From the NCBI GenBank assembly GCA_021847735.1, contig JAJZQD010000008.1, positions 1 through 51,002 of the forward strand: DNA of 51,002 nucleotides, in the 5' to 3' direction. The position numbers and the translations under genes are program-made. The notes under the pieces are model-generated. The model was not told where the DNA came from. It made no database searches and saw nothing but the letters and a program-made list of their open reading frames with translations. The stretch is from Bacillota bacterium (GTDB taxonomy: Bacteria; Bacillota; Thermincolia; Thermincolales; UBA2595). Positions 30,637 through 38,399 of the stretch are shown here, one piece after another; within the stretch, counting starts at the first letter, position 1, and each line of letters opens with the position of its first letter.

Positions 30637-31407
30637 TTGTTTCCTTATACCCATATCTGTTTTGCCAGGGACGTCCTGGGGGACGTCAACAACGAGATAG
30701 TCCTGGGGGCTGTTTTTCCTGACACAGTGATTGCCGGTTTCCTCCAGCATGCCGACACTCATGGGCGATGTGGCGAAATACATACATACTTAACCAGGAT
30801 CGGCGTTTTCAATAGTTTCGCGGAAGCTGCTGTCACCCACGGTACGGCGCCCAAGGGGATGGACTATTTCTGTGATGAGAAATATTTGAACTTTGAAAAG
30901 GGTTACGCCTTCGAGCAGGCCCGACCACTTGTTAAAAAGGTTATCAAATGCTGCCGGCTGCCGGAGGAAATGGGCTGGTGGAAGTCTCACAATTTTATTG
31001 AAATGGCCGCTGACCTGTGGCTCTATCAACGCCGCCGGGATTGCCACGGGTACCTTGGCCGGGCCCTGGACGACCGTGACCTGATTTTGGCCCTCAGCCA
31101 GGTTTTGGCTCCATTTTACGGAACCACAGTAACCAAAATGAATATGAGTTTTCCTATTTACGGTGAGTATGTCCTAATCGAAGAAATGACCCCTGTCAGA
31201 ATGGCTGAGAAATACGCCAAGCAAATGGCCAGGAAACATGATATCAATATTGACATCCCCGGGACTGCCGGTGTAATTGAGGAGGCCCTGGTGTTAGTGG
31301 ATGAAACCTTCCCTGAGTTCCTCGACAACTGCCGCCTTGAAATCGGTAACCTTCTCAGGTCCTTACCGGACTCTGAAGACAATCTAAACAACAATACCGC
31401 GGGTTAA
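30637..31407 (+). CDS. Hypothetical protein, zinc-dependent phospholipase C-like
   Basis: A 256-residue soluble protein beginning MFPYTHICFARDVLGDV and NEIVLGAVFPD, with repeated His/Asp residues (HADTHGRCGEIHTY, HGTAPKG, SHNFIEMAADLWL). The opening TH plus LGA-x-FPD pattern and the later HNF-x-E-x-A-D motif resemble zinc-dependent phospholipase C/S1-P1-like metalloproteins, but I place it there with low certainty. It starts at TTG 30637, with AGGGGAG 11 bases upstream, a rather long spacing. No operon partner is obvious. Confidence 0.6.
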   Translation: MFPYTHICFARDVLGDVNNEIVLGAVFPDTVIAGFLQHADTHGRCGEIHTYLTRIGVFNSFAEAAVTHGTAPKGMDYFCDEKYLNFEKGYAFEQARPLVKKVIKCCRLPEEMGWWKSHNFIEMAADLWLYQRRRDCHGYLGRALDDRDLILALSQVLAPFYGTTVTKMNMSFPIYGEYVLIEEMTPVRMAEKYAKQMARKHDINIDIPGTAGVIEEALVLVDETFPEFLDNCRLEIGNLLRSLPDSEDNLNNNTAG

Positions 31408-31519
31408 AAATATTTCCGCCGTGGACAAGCACTTTTCAGGTGTAGATACCGTAGTATGAAGAAGGATGAAGCCGGGAAAACTCGGTCGACTAAAATTCAC
31501 CTGAAAAGGAGGTATATCC

Positions 31520-31624
31520 ATGGGAGGACCCGCCGGCACCGGTGCAGGAGGTTTCGGATTTGGAGCAAACTTTGCTTTTATTCTCTTCTTGATCCTTATC
31601 CTGCTGTTCTTTGGAGATCCCTAG
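31520..31624 (+). CDS. YjcZ-like sporulation micro-protein (34 residues)
   Basis: Gly-rich head MGGPAGTGAGGFGFG followed by a single hydrophobic helix FAFILFLILILLFF. This is the layout of YjcZ/SscA-type small spore proteins. A near-perfect AAAGGAGG lies 7-8 bases before the ATG, and a terminator follows directly. Function in spores is poorly known. Confidence 0.8.
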   Translation: MGGPAGTGAGGFGFGANFAFILFLILILLFFGDP

Positions 31625-31632
31625 AAACTGAT

Positions 31633-31660
31633 AAAAGGGGGCTATTGGTAGCCCTCTTTT
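31633..31660 (+). terminator. Terminator of the YjcZ-like gene
   Basis: AAAAGGGGGCT/AGCCCTCTTTT stem with one G-U, 9 bases past the stop. Confidence 0.85.
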
Positions 31661-31733
31661 AACTTTCCGTGTTTTATAAACAGCATTTCCGGTTGCCAAA
31701 ATAAATCGCATTTGTGTAGGGAGCCTATGCCAA

Positions 31734-32873
31734 ATGATAATTTCAGTTAAAGACAAAACTCTGTTAAACGAATTTATCAAATTGCCGGAGTCAATTTACA
31801 AAGGTGACCCATATTGGGTCAAACCGTTAGTTGGAACCGTGCCCGTGGAATTTCATGCCAATGCCAACCCGGCTTTGAAGTACCATGACATGAATCTGTT
31901 TCTCCTACAGGAAAATTCGGCCTTCATTGGCCGTGTAGCCGCTTTTGTTGACAAGAGGTTTAACCACCTGCACAGTGAAAATGCGGCCTTTTTTGGATTT
32001 TTTGAGTGCAGGGACAATATCGCCGCAGCCAGTGAGCTTTTTCGGGCGGTGGAAGGTTTTGCCGCAACAAGGGGAATGAAAAAAATTATCGGGCCTGTCG
32101 AATTTTCCACAAATTATCAGGCCGGCCTGCTCATTGACGGTTACAATCCGCCCACAGTCATGACCCCGTATAACAAGAATTACTACCCCAAGCTGTTGGA
32201 ATCCAACGGCTTTAAAAAACAGATGGACCTCTTTGCTTACAGCTTCAATATGAGAACGCCCATCCCGGAACGTCTAAAGAGAATGGCCGAAATCCAGAAA
32301 AAAAGGCACCCTGAAATTTCGGTGCAGCCCCTTGACACCCCGAGCCGGATAAACAGAGCCGCCGTCCTCTCAAAGCTGTATGATGAGGCCTTTGCGGACA
32401 ATTGGGGGTTCGTTCCGATGGGGCCGGGGGAATTTTCCTATCTGCTGAAAACCATCTCATCCCTAAAACAATCCGACCTCAACTATATTGCCTTTTCCGG
32501 CAGTACACCGGTTGGTCTCTTGTTGACCGTTCCCGACCTTTATTCTCCCGCCTCCGCACCTGTTGCCGGCGGTCTACCCGCTTATGATAAACTGCGGGTT
32601 ACCTCCCTGGGAGTTATCCCCGCCTTCCGCAGCAGAGGAATTGAATCCCTTTTAGGATTCCGGACGTTAAGTGATGCCTGTAAAAAGGGTTATAAAGAGC
32701 TTGAGTTTTCCGTGATTCTCGAAAACAACACACCTATGAATAACTATGTCCGGCGGGAGTTCGGGCTGCCTGTAAGCAAAACCTTCAGGGTCTACACGAA
32801 ACCTGTCCCTATGAAAAAATCAGGTCCAGACGAAAAACCTGCGGAAAATAAAAAGGCCGGTTTCAGGTTGTAG
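31734..32873 (+). CDS. GNAT-like acyltransferase family protein
   Basis: A 379-residue protein similar to the large two-domain GNAT-fold proteins of the YghO type. The N-terminal part has DPYWVKPL and FIGRVAAFVDKRFN; the middle has GPVEFSTNYQAGLLIDG. The C-terminal GNAT core has LGVIPAFRSRGIESLLG, the acyl-CoA pyrophosphate-binding loop (R/Q-x-x-G-x-x-S variant), and ILENNTPMNNYVRREFG. Such proteins are predicted N-acetyl- or N-acyltransferases with unknown substrates. The Shine-Dalgarno is weak (GGGAG 9 bases upstream). Confidence 0.8.
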   Translation: MIISVKDKTLLNEFIKLPESIYKGDPYWVKPLVGTVPVEFHANANPALKYHDMNLFLLQENSAFIGRVAAFVDKRFNHLHSENAAFFGFFECRDNIAAASELFRAVEGFAATRGMKKIIGPVEFSTNYQAGLLIDGYNPPTVMTPYNKNYYPKLLESNGFKKQMDLFAYSFNMRTPIPERLKRMAEIQKKRHPEISVQPLDTPSRINRAAVLSKLYDEAFADNWGFVPMGPGEFSYLLKTISSLKQSDLNYIAFSGSTPVGLLLTVPDLYSPASAPVAGGLPAYDKLRVTSLGVIPAFRSRGIESLLGFRTLSDACKKGYKELEFSVILENNTPMNNYVRREFGLPVSKTFRVYTKPVPMKKSGPDEKPAENKKAGFRL

Positions 32874-32892
32874 ACAACTTGACCGGCCTTTT
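32851..32892. terminator. Bidirectional terminator between GNAT and plsC
   Basis: AAAAGGCCGGT/ACCGGCCTTTT arms with an inner CAGGTTG/CAACTTG pairing. It overlaps the GNAT stop codon and serves both convergent genes. Confidence 0.85.
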
Positions 32893-32902
32893 GCCGTTTT
32901 AC

Positions 32903-33619
32903 TTACCGTAAATTTTTTTCGATGGCCTCCCGTACAATGGAATTGATATCTCCCTGCCCTTCTTTGGACAACCTGTCAAAATATATTGGCTGGGAAACGG
33001 TAACCGTTACTTTGGCCGGTTTTATCCGGTATTCGTTGGCTTCCATAGCTTTATATGTACCGCTAACAGTGATGGGCACTATTGGTACACCCACTTTCTC
33101 CACCAAGCGCAGGCTTCCTTTTTTGAACTCACCCATTTGGGGCCCTTTGGCACGGGTACCTTCCGGAAAGATAACCATTGACTGCCCGCCTTTTAATACT
33201 TCCACACTGTTCTGGATTGCCTTAATGGATTGCCTAAGGTTGGCCCGGTCAATAAAAACACAACCCAGTTTCGGCATCCAGGATTTGATGACGGGAATTT
33301 TGGCCAGTTCTATTTTGGCGAGAAAACCTATCGGCTTGTTTAAACAAGAAAAAAGAACCGGGATATCAAAATTGCCCTGGTGGTTGCTGACAAACAAAAC
33401 CGCTCCCTCGCGGGGTATATTATCGATGCCTTTTACTGTTGCCCTTACGCCTGCCGCTGTTAATAGGAATTTGGCCCAATTACTGCTGACATAATAGCCA
33501 TAAGATTTTTGAGCATCTTTGAGGCCAAGCCATCCCAGAATATGCCAGACAGGAAGAAGTGCCCCGGTAATGACCAGAGAAAAAGCAAAGCATATGAAAA
33601 AGAAGGATGTTCTTATCAT
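32903..33619 (-). CDS. plsC: 1-acyl-sn-glycerol-3-phosphate acyltransferase
   Basis: A 238-residue membrane-bound acyltransferase that converts lysophosphatidic acid to phosphatidic acid in phospholipid synthesis. The catalytic HX4D motif is NHQGNFD (His80, Asp85) and the glycerophosphate-binding motif is FPEGTR (150-155). An N-terminal helix (about 5-30) anchors it. Length and motif spacing are typical. Confidence 0.9.
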   Translation of the reverse strand: MIRTSFFFICFAFSLVITGALLPVWHILGWLGLKDAQKSYGYYVSSNWAKFLLTAAGVRATVKGIDNIPREGAVLFVSNHQGNFDIPVLFSCLNKPIGFLAKIELAKIPVIKSWMPKLGCVFIDRANLRQSIKAIQNSVEVLKGGQSMVIFPEGTRAKGPQMGEFKKGSLRLVEKVGVPIVPITVSGTYKAMEANEYRIKPAKVTVTVSQPIYFDRLSKEGQGDINSIVREAIEKNLR

Positions 33620-33807
33620 AGTTTCACCTTCCCAATTTACCCATTATGCTAATTTTACCAGAGAGCGATTGCAGCGTCAACGAACCAAGTGGGCCGTATA
33701 AGAGAGGCTGCTCGAGTAGATTGTTTAAAAACACCATAGCCGGAAAAAATAGAACAGAGGAGATGATTCTCGAAGAAGAGCATGCCGAAAAAGTCTTATG
33801 GGTCTTC
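33620..33807. other. Short intergenic stretch
   Basis: One frame (33646-33894) crosses this region but has no ribosome-binding site and runs into the terminator. Its right end shares the outer-arm sequence of repeat family A without the core. Confidence 0.4.
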
Positions 33808-33833
33808 AAAAGACTGCCCCTTTTGGGACAGCC
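33808..33833 (-). terminator. Terminator of the que-selenoprotein operon
   Basis: Minus strand: GGCTGTCCC-aaaa-GGGGCAGTC (two G-U pairs) followed by TTTT. The same hairpin forms the outer arms of family A. Confidence 0.75.
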
Positions 33834-33842
33834 CCCCCATTT

Positions 33843-34175
33843 CTATGCTTTAATTAAACCCATTTCTTCCAGTTCCTCGACAATCTCAAAATAGCTCACA
33901 CCCGTTCCCGGACGAATAATTTTCCCGTTTACAGTCAACAGCGGCAGTCGCATCCCTGACCTCTTAAGGTAATCCTCCACTTCCCCAAACTCGTCCATAC
34001 AATCGTCAATTACGTCAATATACCTAATGCTTACCTGTTCGCCGTAATTCTTTTTAAGAATGTCTCCCATCACCCGCACAGTCTCAGCCTGAGACTGAAC
34101 CGGGCCTCAACCGGTCCGGTTGCAGTTATCGGTAATCCGTGAACCGAAAACCAAGATATTGATGGGTTCTGCCAT
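33843..34175 (-). CDS. Probable selenoprotein: small thioredoxin-like protein with in-frame UGA (Sec23)
   Basis: Frame of 110 residues if TGA at 34109-34107 is read as selenocysteine. The head MAEPINILVFGSRITDNC leads into C18-N-R-T-G-U23-G-P, a redox-type pair, then VQSQAETVRVMGDILK, SIRYIDVID and RLPLLTVNGKII. The fold pattern (strand, Cys motif, helix, strand, cis-Pro-like LPLL) resembles thioredoxin-like YuzD/DUF1462 proteins, which have a CxxC near the same place. GAGGTG lies 6 bases before ATG 34175. Sequence on both sides of the TGA is well formed in one frame, and a SECIS-like hairpin follows. Conventional annotation would start at GTG 34079 and lose the redox site. It is third after queD and queC, with a 21-bp gap. 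Confidence 0.75.
34073..34104 (-). promoter_or_regulatory. Bacterial SECIS-like hairpin after the UGA codon
   Basis: In the transcript the stem CAGUCUCA/UGAGACUG (8 bp) closes a GGC loop, extended below by CCCG/CGGG. The loop begins 17 bases after the UGA, inside the 16-37 base range described for bacterial SECIS elements, and its first base is G as required by that consensus. Confidence 0.65.
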
Positions 34176-34196
34176 AACCAACACCTCTTTCTACTG

Positions 34197-34862
34197 TTAC
34201 TCATAAGCTATCGGGTCCGGATAACCCGCTTCTTTGAACCCGCGCAGCCGCAACAGACAACTGTCACATGTCCCACATGCCTTTTCTCCCCCGCGGTAGC
34301 AGCTTGTAGTCAAATGCAGCGGGGCCCCGTTTTCTAGGCCCAGCTTAATTATTCCCGCTTTTGTCAGGTTAATCAAAGGGGTTTCCACTTTCATCTGTTT
34401 CTTATCCTGGGTTGCGGCCTTGGTTGAGTAATCTGCCAATAGCTGGAACCTTTCAATAAACTCAGGCCGGCAGTCGGGATATCCGGAATAATCCACCGCA
34501 TTTACACCGATGAAGATCTTGTGGGCATCCAATACTTCCGCGTAACCCAAGGCATAACTTAGAAATATCAGGTTGCGGGCCGGCACATAGGTTACCGGGA
34601 TATCACCTCTGTTCTCATCACCCTCCGGAACCTCAATATCCGCTGTTAGAGCGCTGCCGCCGATGTCGTTCATATTAGTACTGATAACCAGGTGTTTTTT
34701 GACCCCGTAGAAATCTGCCACCTTTTTAGCACATTCGATTTCCCTGTCGTGTCTCTGGCCATAAATAAAGCTAATCGGGTACAGTTCATACTCTGCCTTA
34801 CCGGCGACACCCATACATACCGTTGAGTCTAAACCTCCCGACAACAAAATAACTGCCTTCAT
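34197..34862 (-). CDS. queC: 7-cyano-7-deazaguanine synthase
   Basis: A 221-residue enzyme that makes preQ0 from 7-carboxy-7-deazaguanine with ATP and ammonia in queuosine synthesis. The PP-loop motif is LLSGGLDSTVC (residues 6-16). The zinc site uses SCYRGGEKACGTCDSC near the C-terminus. Other conserved motifs include SFIYGQRHDREI and PARNLIFLSYA. It follows queD by 27 bp. queE is not adjacent. Confidence 0.96.
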   Translation of the reverse strand: MKAVILLSGGLDSTVCMGVAGKAEYELYPISFIYGQRHDREIECAKKVADFYGVKKHLVISTNMNDIGGSALTADIEVPEGDENRGDIPVTYVPARNLIFLSYALGYAEVLDAHKIFIGVNAVDYSGYPDCRPEFIERFQLLADYSTKAATQDKKQMKVETPLINLTKAGIIKLGLENGAPLHLTTSCYRGGEKACGTCDSCLLRLRGFKEAGYPDPIAYE

Positions 34863-34889
34863 GCAAACCAGCCTCCTCAGTATTTCCGC

Positions 34890-35270
34890 CTAATCCAGGT
34901 AATAGGCGGCACAGGCGGCATCGGACTCCCAGACGGTGACCCTCGTTATCCCGATACTGTCTCCCGTCAGGCTCTTAAGCCTTCCGCTCATCTCGTCAAA
35001 TACGAATTTTGTAATATTTTCAGCCGTGGGGTTCAGGCTGTCAAATGGAGGCACATCATTTATCATCTTGTGGTCAAACATGTCCACCACTTCTTTAAGC
35101 ATCCTCTTAACCTCCATGAAATCAATAAGAATCCCCAGTTGGTTTAAGTTTACACCCTGGAGAGTTATTTCCACTTTCCATCGATGCCCGTGAATATTAG
35201 CACACTTCCCCGGGTACCCGCGAAGGAAATGGGCGGCGTCAAAATGGCCAAAGGCAGAAATCTCGTACAT
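34890..35270 (-). CDS. queD: 6-carboxy-5,6,7,8-tetrahydropterin synthase
   Basis: A 126-residue QueD/PTPS-family enzyme acting on dihydroneopterin triphosphate, early in queuosine synthesis. Zinc ligands are His in FDAAHFL and NIHGHRW. The catalytic Cys is in GKCANIHGH, and the C-terminal Glu in VWESDAA. ATG 35270 with GAGGTGG 8 bases upstream is preferred to GTG 35282. First gene of the queD-queC-selenoprotein unit; no preQ1 riboswitch was recognised upstream. Confidence 0.93.
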   Translation of the reverse strand: MYEISAFGHFDAAHFLRGYPGKCANIHGHRWKVEITLQGVNLNQLGILIDFMEVKRMLKEVVDMFDHKMINDVPPFDSLNPTAENITKFVFDEMSGRLKSLTGDSIGITRVTVWESDAACAAYYLD

Positions 35271-35356
35271 TTGCAATACCACCTCTTCCGTAGTCGTAGA
35301 TGATTCCCCAACCTATAATTATTTGACACGGGAAGCCGGTTTTCCTTCAACCTGCT

Positions 35357-36163
35357 TTAACGCCGGCTTTGCAGTATTTCACTCCTCAGGGCCCAGTCTG
35401 CCGTAAAAAGCCTTTTGTAAGAGAACCCGACCAACAGGAGGCAGCCAATGGCCACTGCGGCAGCAATCATCAGCATTACAACAATCTGGTACCGTACAGC
35501 TTCATGGGGGTCCGCCCCGCCCAGAATCTGCCCGGTCATCATACCCGGCAAACTGACAAGCCCAACTACCATTAATGAATTTATCGTAGGAGTCATTCCA
35601 GCCCGCATAGCATCTACAACACATCCCCGGATTGCTTCCCAGGGTGTTGCCCCAAAAGCCAGCAGAGCCTCAATTTCACCTGCCCGGGCATATGACTCCC
35701 CATAAAGCCTATCCAGGGACAGGGCAATCCCGTTCATGGAGTTACCGAGAATCATGCCAAAGATAGGGATAATTATCCTGGCCGTGTACCATGGCGCCGG
35801 ATTGATTATAACCCGCACCACCACCAGTCCCACCAGTACCGTACTGGCCAACAGGGACCAAAAAGCCAGCGTCACGGGATATTTTGGCACCCCGGGCGTC
35901 CTTTTCACCGCAGCCCGGGCTGCCACATAGCACATCAGCACCACAATGCCAAAGATCATCCACAGGTTATTGACTGTAAAAACATATTTCAACACATACC
36001 CGATAAAGGTCAGTTGGATAAAAGTCCTGGCTGTCCCCCATATCAGTGCTTTCAGCAGTCCAAGCCTCAGGGCCGCGGAAATCCCGCCCGCCACTACAAC
36101 CAAAATCACACTGAGGGCCAGGTTAAAATCGGAAATGGGCACTACCCCGCTATTCAACTCCAT
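35357..36163 (-). CDS. FetB/YbbM-family ABC transporter permease
   Basis: A 268-residue membrane protein with about seven helices. It has the family features ARTFIQLTFIGYVL, PIFGMILGNSMNGIALSLDRL and GATPWEAIRGCVVDAMRAGMTPTIN, then GLVSLPGMMTGQILGG, as in E. coli FetB (YbbM), which with FetA exports iron and protects against peroxide. ATG 36163 overlaps the end of the ATPase gene, so the two are translationally coupled; an in-frame upstream start at 36265 lies inside that gene and is rejected. Confidence 0.9.
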   Translation of the reverse strand: MELNSGVVPISDFNLALSVILVVVAGGISAALRLGLLKALIWGTARTFIQLTFIGYVLKYVFTVNNLWMIFGIVVLMCYVAARAAVKRTPGVPKYPVTLAFWSLLASTVLVGLVVVRVIINPAPWYTARIIIPIFGMILGNSMNGIALSLDRLYGESYARAGEIEALLAFGATPWEAIRGCVVDAMRAGMTPTINSLMVVGLVSLPGMMTGQILGGADPHEAVRYQIVVMLMIAAAVAIGCLLLVGFSYKRLFTADWALRSEILQSRR

Positions 36164-36887
36164 CACCTTCTTTGCCTGCCGGATTATCTTTTTTGGTCTC
36201 TGGTTCCAGTACTTCTGTGGCTTCCAGGTCAAGTACGGAAAGACACGGCAGCTTAGCCAATTCACCTATATGGGACACTAAAACCACTCCTCTTCCCCCC
36301 ACTTCCCGCGGCCATTCTGCAATTAACCGGAGCACGGCGGACGCGGCTCTGGGATCCAAAGCGGCTATTGGTTCATCCAACAACAACACGTCAGGCTCAA
36401 CCAAAATAGTCCTTACGAGGGCCAGTCTCGATGACTCGCCGCCAGACAATGTGCGGGCATCCTGGTTGATCAGTTCTGGGGGCAGCAACAAACGCTTCAT
36501 TAATTCCAGGGCCTTTTCCGGGTTAAACTTTAGGTCGCTGGTCACAGCTGCAAGTTCAAAGGGGCGCTTTAGGTTTGCCAAAACCGTGCCGTCAAATATG
36601 ACCGGTTTTTGAGCCAGGTAATGCACCGTACGCCGCCACCGGGACGGGGTAAAATCGTGCCACCCCTTCCCCCGGAGAAAAACCTGTCCCTCATCCGGTC
36701 CCCTTAGCCGGGCTAAAATGCGCAACAAGGTGGTTTTCCCAGAACCTGATGGCCCGCAGACGTTAAGAATGCCACCTTCCTGCAGCACACCTGTTGCCAG
36801 AACCCGTCTGCCGCCAGTGCCTATAGAAAAAGTTATGTTATTGACCTCAAGCAGTTTGTCCATAATCTCAAGTCTCTCTTTATACAT
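36150..36887 (-). CDS. FetA/YbbL-like ABC transporter ATPase
   Basis: A 245-residue ATP-binding subunit. Walker A is GPSGSGKTT (45-53), the Q-loop is near LAQKPVIF, the signature is LSGGE, Walker B is VLLLDEP and the switch His is in LVSHIGEL. Overlap with the permease gene makes a two-gene operon, probable iron or metal exporter by analogy with FetAB. The start may be ATG 36887 or ATG 36863. Confidence 0.9.
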   Translation of the reverse strand: MYKERLEIMDKLLEVNNITFSIGTGGRRVLATGVLQEGGILNVCGPSGSGKTTLLRILARLRGPDEGQVFLRGKGWHDFTPSRWRRTVHYLAQKPVIFDGTVLANLKRPFELAAVTSDLKFNPEKALELMKRLLLPPELINQDARTLSGGESSRLALVRTILVEPDVLLLDEPIAALDPRAASAVLRLIAEWPREVGGRGVVLVSHIGELAKLPCLSVLDLEATEVLEPETKKDNPAGKEGDGVE

Positions 36888-37013
36888 GATTATACTTAGT
36901 TTTTCATCATCATATACTTAATGCACCGTTGCTGCCGCCAACCAATTTCTTAAAAAGAAACAATCACCGGCTGGCGCCAGGACCAATCCGGTGACAATGA
37001 AAACAATATTCAG

Positions 37014-37196
37014 TTAGTTGAAACCTTTGCGGACATCCTCAGTATTAAACTGAGTAGACTTCCCTTTTTGCTTGTATTCGTAGAAAACCTTGGGGTAATT
37101 GCGCAAATCACCGGAAAACAACCCCATTACCACATACACTACCAGTATGCCGACTGCTAGTCCGAGCGCTATAAAAACATTTTTGAGATTGGTCAC
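37014..37196 (-). CDS. Small single-pass membrane protein (60 residues)
   Basis: Starts at GTG 37196, with GAGGGGGA 6 bases upstream. One helix (NVFIALGLAVGILVVYVVMGLF) is followed by a charged tail ending KGKSTQFNTEDVRKGFN. Function unknown. It lies alone, upstream of the FetAB-like operon with a gap of about 130 bp. Confidence 0.65.
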   Translation of the reverse strand: MTNLKNVFIALGLAVGILVVYVVMGLFSGDLRNYPKVFYEYKQKGKSTQFNTEDVRKGFN

Positions 37197-37339
37197 AGGA
37201 AATCCCCCTCTCTGGGTTACTGTCAACCAAAGCTGTGTAACTTACCTAATTATTTGACATTATTACCGAAACTCCTTCTAAAATTACCGTGAATTACTTA
37301 AACACCTTTCGTCAAATCCCGGTAACGAACTTGGTACTA

Positions 37340-37501
37340 TTAATCCGGCTTTTTGTTACCGTGTTTCCCGGCTCTGTGTTTTTGTCCCTTAAACTTAAAA
37401 ACCATCTGCACCGGAGCGGGACAGAATCTCTTACACTCCACTATCATAGCCGTGTCTTCCTGCTTACAGTCCCGAAGGCAAATCCGGCAAAGTTTATTCA
37501 T
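37340..37501 (-). CDS. Cys-rich 53-residue protein
   Basis: Begins MNKLCRICLRDCKQED, with cysteines at 5, 8, 12, 23 and 27 and a basic tail (FKFKGQKHRAGKHGNKK). The cysteine pattern suggests a small zinc-binding or ribbon domain. AGAAGG lies 6 bases upstream of the ATG, and the frame begins 3 bp after the DUF3006 stop, so it is probably translated from the same message. Confidence 0.6.
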   Translation of the reverse strand: MNKLCRICLRDCKQEDTAMIVECKRFCPAPVQMVFKFKGQKHRAGKHGNKKPD

Positions 37502-37504
37502 GGC

Positions 37505-37669
37505 TTACCTTCTAAGCCTGTCCGACTCATTAAGCAGCTGAAGTTCAATTTTGACTTTATCGCCTTGCTTGGCGTTGTTGGGAAGAAGGCTCTTGGGGAT
37601 TTTAAAGCTATCCTTGCCCCATTCCATAATAGCCCATTGGCCTTCGATTTTTTCAATCACGAAAAACAT
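37505..37669 (-). CDS. DUF3006 family protein (54 residues)
   Basis: Matches the DUF3006 pattern: VIEKIEGQWAIMEW, then IPKSLLPNNAKQGDKVKIEL. Family members are short beta-barrel proteins of unknown function found next to secreted hydrolases in Firmicutes. ATG 37669 is chosen because GGGGGGAGAC lies just upstream; a longer frame to 37753 has no such site. Confidence 0.75.
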   Translation of the reverse strand: MFFVIEKIEGQWAIMEWGKDSFKIPKSLLPNNAKQGDKVKIELQLLNESDRLRR

Positions 37670-37886
37670 TTTGTCTCCCCCCAACCCAAATCCAATAACT
37701 TGCCAACTCAGGTGCTTTGAATCTATTCTAGCAAAACGCGCCGGGTTTGTCATTAAAAAACTTGCACTTTTAATATATTATTCAAGGTCTGTACCGGCGC
37801 ATACTTTGCCTGATTTCCTTAAATACTAGAACCATCGTGGATGAAAATATCAGGGGCCTGTCCCTATGGAAAACGGAGGCAGTAAT

Positions 37887-38399
37887 ATGAAAACAAATAA
37901 GGTGGGTTTCCAGCTCGTCCTGTCTGCAATTGTCCTGGCCTTAACCCTGACATTATTACCGGCCGGGTGTACTCCGGCGAAAAAGCCCATCCCTCCTCCG
38001 GGTCCGCGTCCAAGGGTATTACCAGAACCATTATATCAAACCAGAAACCCGGCCATTACAGTTGAGGAAACAAACGGCCTTAATGACAAGCTAACAGGTG
38101 CTATATCTAGGGCCAAAGGGGTTAAAAGGTCTACCGTAATCGTTATCGGTACATCGGCATATGCAGGTATGGATCTCAGTAGAGGCCTCGATAAAGCCCA
38201 GTTGGAAGCCCTTAGGTCAGAGGCGGCCTCAATAATAAAAACCGTGGAACCGCGAATCCGGACCGTGTGGACTGCTACCAACCCCAACACAGTACGCCGG
38301 ATTGACCGGGTCCGTGCTGCCATAAGGGCCGGTAAATCCGCTTCGTCCTACGCATCCGATTTGCGAGATATAATAAATGCCAGCGACCTGGTCAGATAA
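37887..38399 (+). CDS. YhcN/YlaJ-type sporulation lipoprotein
   Basis: A 170-residue lipoprotein with signal peptide and lipobox LPAGC (mature Cys about residue 28), then a Pro-rich linker. The C-terminal domain (NGLNDKLTGAISRAKGVKRSTVIVIG, then VEPRIRTVWTATNP) matches YhcN/YlaJ spore-membrane lipoproteins. GGAGGC lies 6 bases before ATG 37887. The end overlaps the convergent 38392-39591 gene by 8 bp. Would be a substrate of Lgt. Confidence 0.85.
   Translation: MKTNKVGFQLVLSAIVLALTLTLLPAGCTPAKKPIPPPGPRPRVLPEPLYQTRNPAITVEETNGLNDKLTGAISRAKGVKRSTVIVIGTSAYAGMDLSRGLDKAQLEALRSEAASIIKTVEPRIRTVWTATNPNTVRRIDRVRAAIRAGKSASSYASDLRDIINASDLVR

Noticed and set aside
33646-33894. 82-residue plus-strand frame
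   Set aside because: Runs through a terminator and into the 3' end of the opposite gene; no ribosome-binding site.
33843-34079. Plain 78-residue gene starting at GTG 34079
   Set aside because: It has no ribosome-binding site, starts in the middle of the SECIS-like stem, and leaves the well-formed upstream frame with its own ribosome-binding site unexplained.
35271-35356. preQ1 riboswitch before queD
   Set aside because: No preQ1 aptamer signature recognised in the 74-86 bases available.
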